A stretch of 64,000 nt of DNA, taken from contig NZ_QBKH01000005.1 in the NCBI RefSeq assembly GCF_003054045.1, positions 62,001 through 126,000 of the forward strand. Reading direction: 5' to 3'. Positions 63,120 through 64,000 of the stretch are shown piece by piece (position 1 is the first letter of the stretch; each line of letters begins with the position of its first letter). The stretch comes from Sphingobacterium faecium (GTDB lineage Bacteria > Bacteroidota > Bacteroidia > Sphingobacteriales > Sphingobacteriaceae). The notes beneath the pieces are model-generated. The model saw only the letters and a list, made by a program, of their open reading frames with translations. It was not told the origin of the DNA and did no database searches. The translations under genes and the position numbers were made by a program.

Positions 63120-64000
63120 ATGAAAGATTATGTGATTGATATAGAAGCAGAAAATAAAGAAATACGTAAAAGATACAGAGCATTACTACGCGCATGTAAA
63201 CCAACGATGCAACGAGGCGACAAGCAGATGATCAGAAAAGCTTTTGATCTTGCTCTGGATAGCCACAAAGAAATGCGTCGAAAATCTGGCGAGCCTTATA
63301 TTTTCCATCCAATTGCTGTAGCTCAAATAGCTGCAGAAGAAATTGGCTTAGGGACTACCTCGATTGTATGTGCCTTATTACACGATGTGGTTGAAGATAC
63401 CAACATTACCCTTGATGAAATCGAGCAAATGTTTGGTAAAAAAGTACGTCGTATTATTGATGGACTGACAAAAATTTCAGGAATTTTTGACCCCAATAGT
63501 TCTATGCAAGCGGAAAATTTCCGTAAGATGCTGTTGACATTGGCCGATGATGTTCGAGTCATTTTGATCAAACTCGCCGATCGCCTGCACAACATGCGGA
63601 CCATGGAATTTATGGCTCGCGACAAGCAGCTTAAAATCGCTTCCGAGACCAGCTACTTATATGCGCCACTCGCCCATCGCTTAGGCTTATATGCCATTAA
63701 GTCCGAGCTCGAAGATCTCTCCATGAAGTTTACCGATCCAGATACCTATAAGTTTATCGCGCGCAAGCTCAATGAAAAAAAGGCGGAAAGGGAAAAATTC
63801 ATTGCAGACTTTATTGAGCCTGTACAAGAAATACTAAAAGAACAAGGAATCTCGGCACAGATTTTTGGCAGACCCAAATCTATCCATTCGATTTGGAGCA
63901 AAATGCGTAAAAAATCAATTCCTTTTGAAGAGGTTTATGATTTATTTGCCATTCGAATTGTGATCGATACAGATGATGAACGAGAAAAAACGGAATGTTG
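63120..64000 (+). CDS. RelA/SpoT-type (p)ppGpp synthetase/hydrolase (3' partial)
   Basis: An ATG at 63120 opens a frame that runs off the window after 293 codons. The HD hydrolase domain is intact: GEPYIFHPIAVAQIA, CALLHDVVEDT and the later VRVILIKLADRLHNMRTMEF. The synthetase domain is just starting (GRPKSIHSIWSKMRKK, DLFAIRIV). This is the bifunctional Rel/SpoT layout, controlling the stringent response. A TAAATTTG box at 63033-63040 is a possible -7 element. Confidence 0.95.
   Translation, partial: MKDYVIDIEAENKEIRKRYRALLRACKPTMQRGDKQMIRKAFDLALDSHKEMRRKSGEPYIFHPIAVAQIAAEEIGLGTTSIVCALLHDVVEDTNITLDEIEQMFGKKVRRIIDGLTKISGIFDPNSSMQAENFRKMLLTLADDVRVILIKLADRLHNMRTMEFMARDKQLKIASETSYLYAPLAHRLGLYAIKSELEDLSMKFTDPDTYKFIARKLNEKKAEREKFIADFIEPVQEILKEQGISAQIFGRPKSIHSIWSKMRKKSIPFEEVYDLFAIRIVIDTDDEREKTEC

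Overview
The window looks like chromosome from a low-GC member of the Bacteroidota, most likely Sphingobacteriaceae (Sphingobacterium-like). The evidence is: recurrent TAnnTTTG -7 boxes, often with TTTG 18-20 bp upstream; family-typical neighbourhoods (DUF4783-nadC-plsY and DUF3822-rsmD-coaD); an Oar-like TonB-dependent receptor; DUF4294 and DUF6660 proteins; bshB1 of the bacillithiol pathway; and RND permeases fused to outer-membrane channels. The genus is inferred from protein families, not from a database search. I saw no rRNA, tRNA, CRISPR array, insertion sequence or prophage.

Layout. 1-10.9 kb: the end of a TPR protein, gpmI with a lipoprotein, a DUF4783-nadC-plsY-M48 protease run, a DUF937 protein, and sbcD-sbcC. 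11-20 kb: a secreted alpha/beta hydrolase, a large TonB-dependent receptor, lgt, an M42 aminopeptidase, a DUF3467 protein and a GNAT-nitrilase fusion. 20-26 kb: a cold-shock-domain protein with a long leader, YqgE, pdxH-nuoC-nuoD (a complex I pair without its usual partners), a polyprenol-phosphate mannosyltransferase and ruvB. 26-34 kb: a DPP4-like peptidase with a small hypothetical gene, a RecD-like helicase, DUF3822-rsmD-coaD and gdhA.

34.4-48.4 kb is an efflux region. A Cys-rich DUF6660 protein precedes a CusA-type RND permease fused to a TolC-like channel, then a His-rich CusB-like adaptor. After HopJ and YceI genes and an 810-bp gene-poor stretch full of inverted repeats come a small membrane protein, an AcrA-like adaptor and an AcrB-type permease fused to a NodT-type outer-membrane lipoprotein. 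Both permease-channel fusions keep a complete internal signal peptide at the junction, type I in one and lipobox type in the other.

48.4-58.5 kb is a sulfur and anion region. A leftward operon (sulfite reductase with a HEPN-like tail, cobA, siroheme synthase N-terminal domain, APS reductase, cysD, cysN) would take sulfate to sulfide. A divergent Pst-type ABC transporter without phoU shares its promoter region, where three tandem 9-bp repeats lie. The context and altered anion-binding loops make sulfate a candidate substrate. A 78-bp AACT microsatellite abuts the cysN stop codon. The rest holds a PQQ-type sugar dehydrogenase lipoprotein, a GNAT protein, a DAG-kinase-family protein, bshB1, glutathione peroxidase, a DUF4294 protein and the 5' part of a RelA/SpoT gene that runs off the end.
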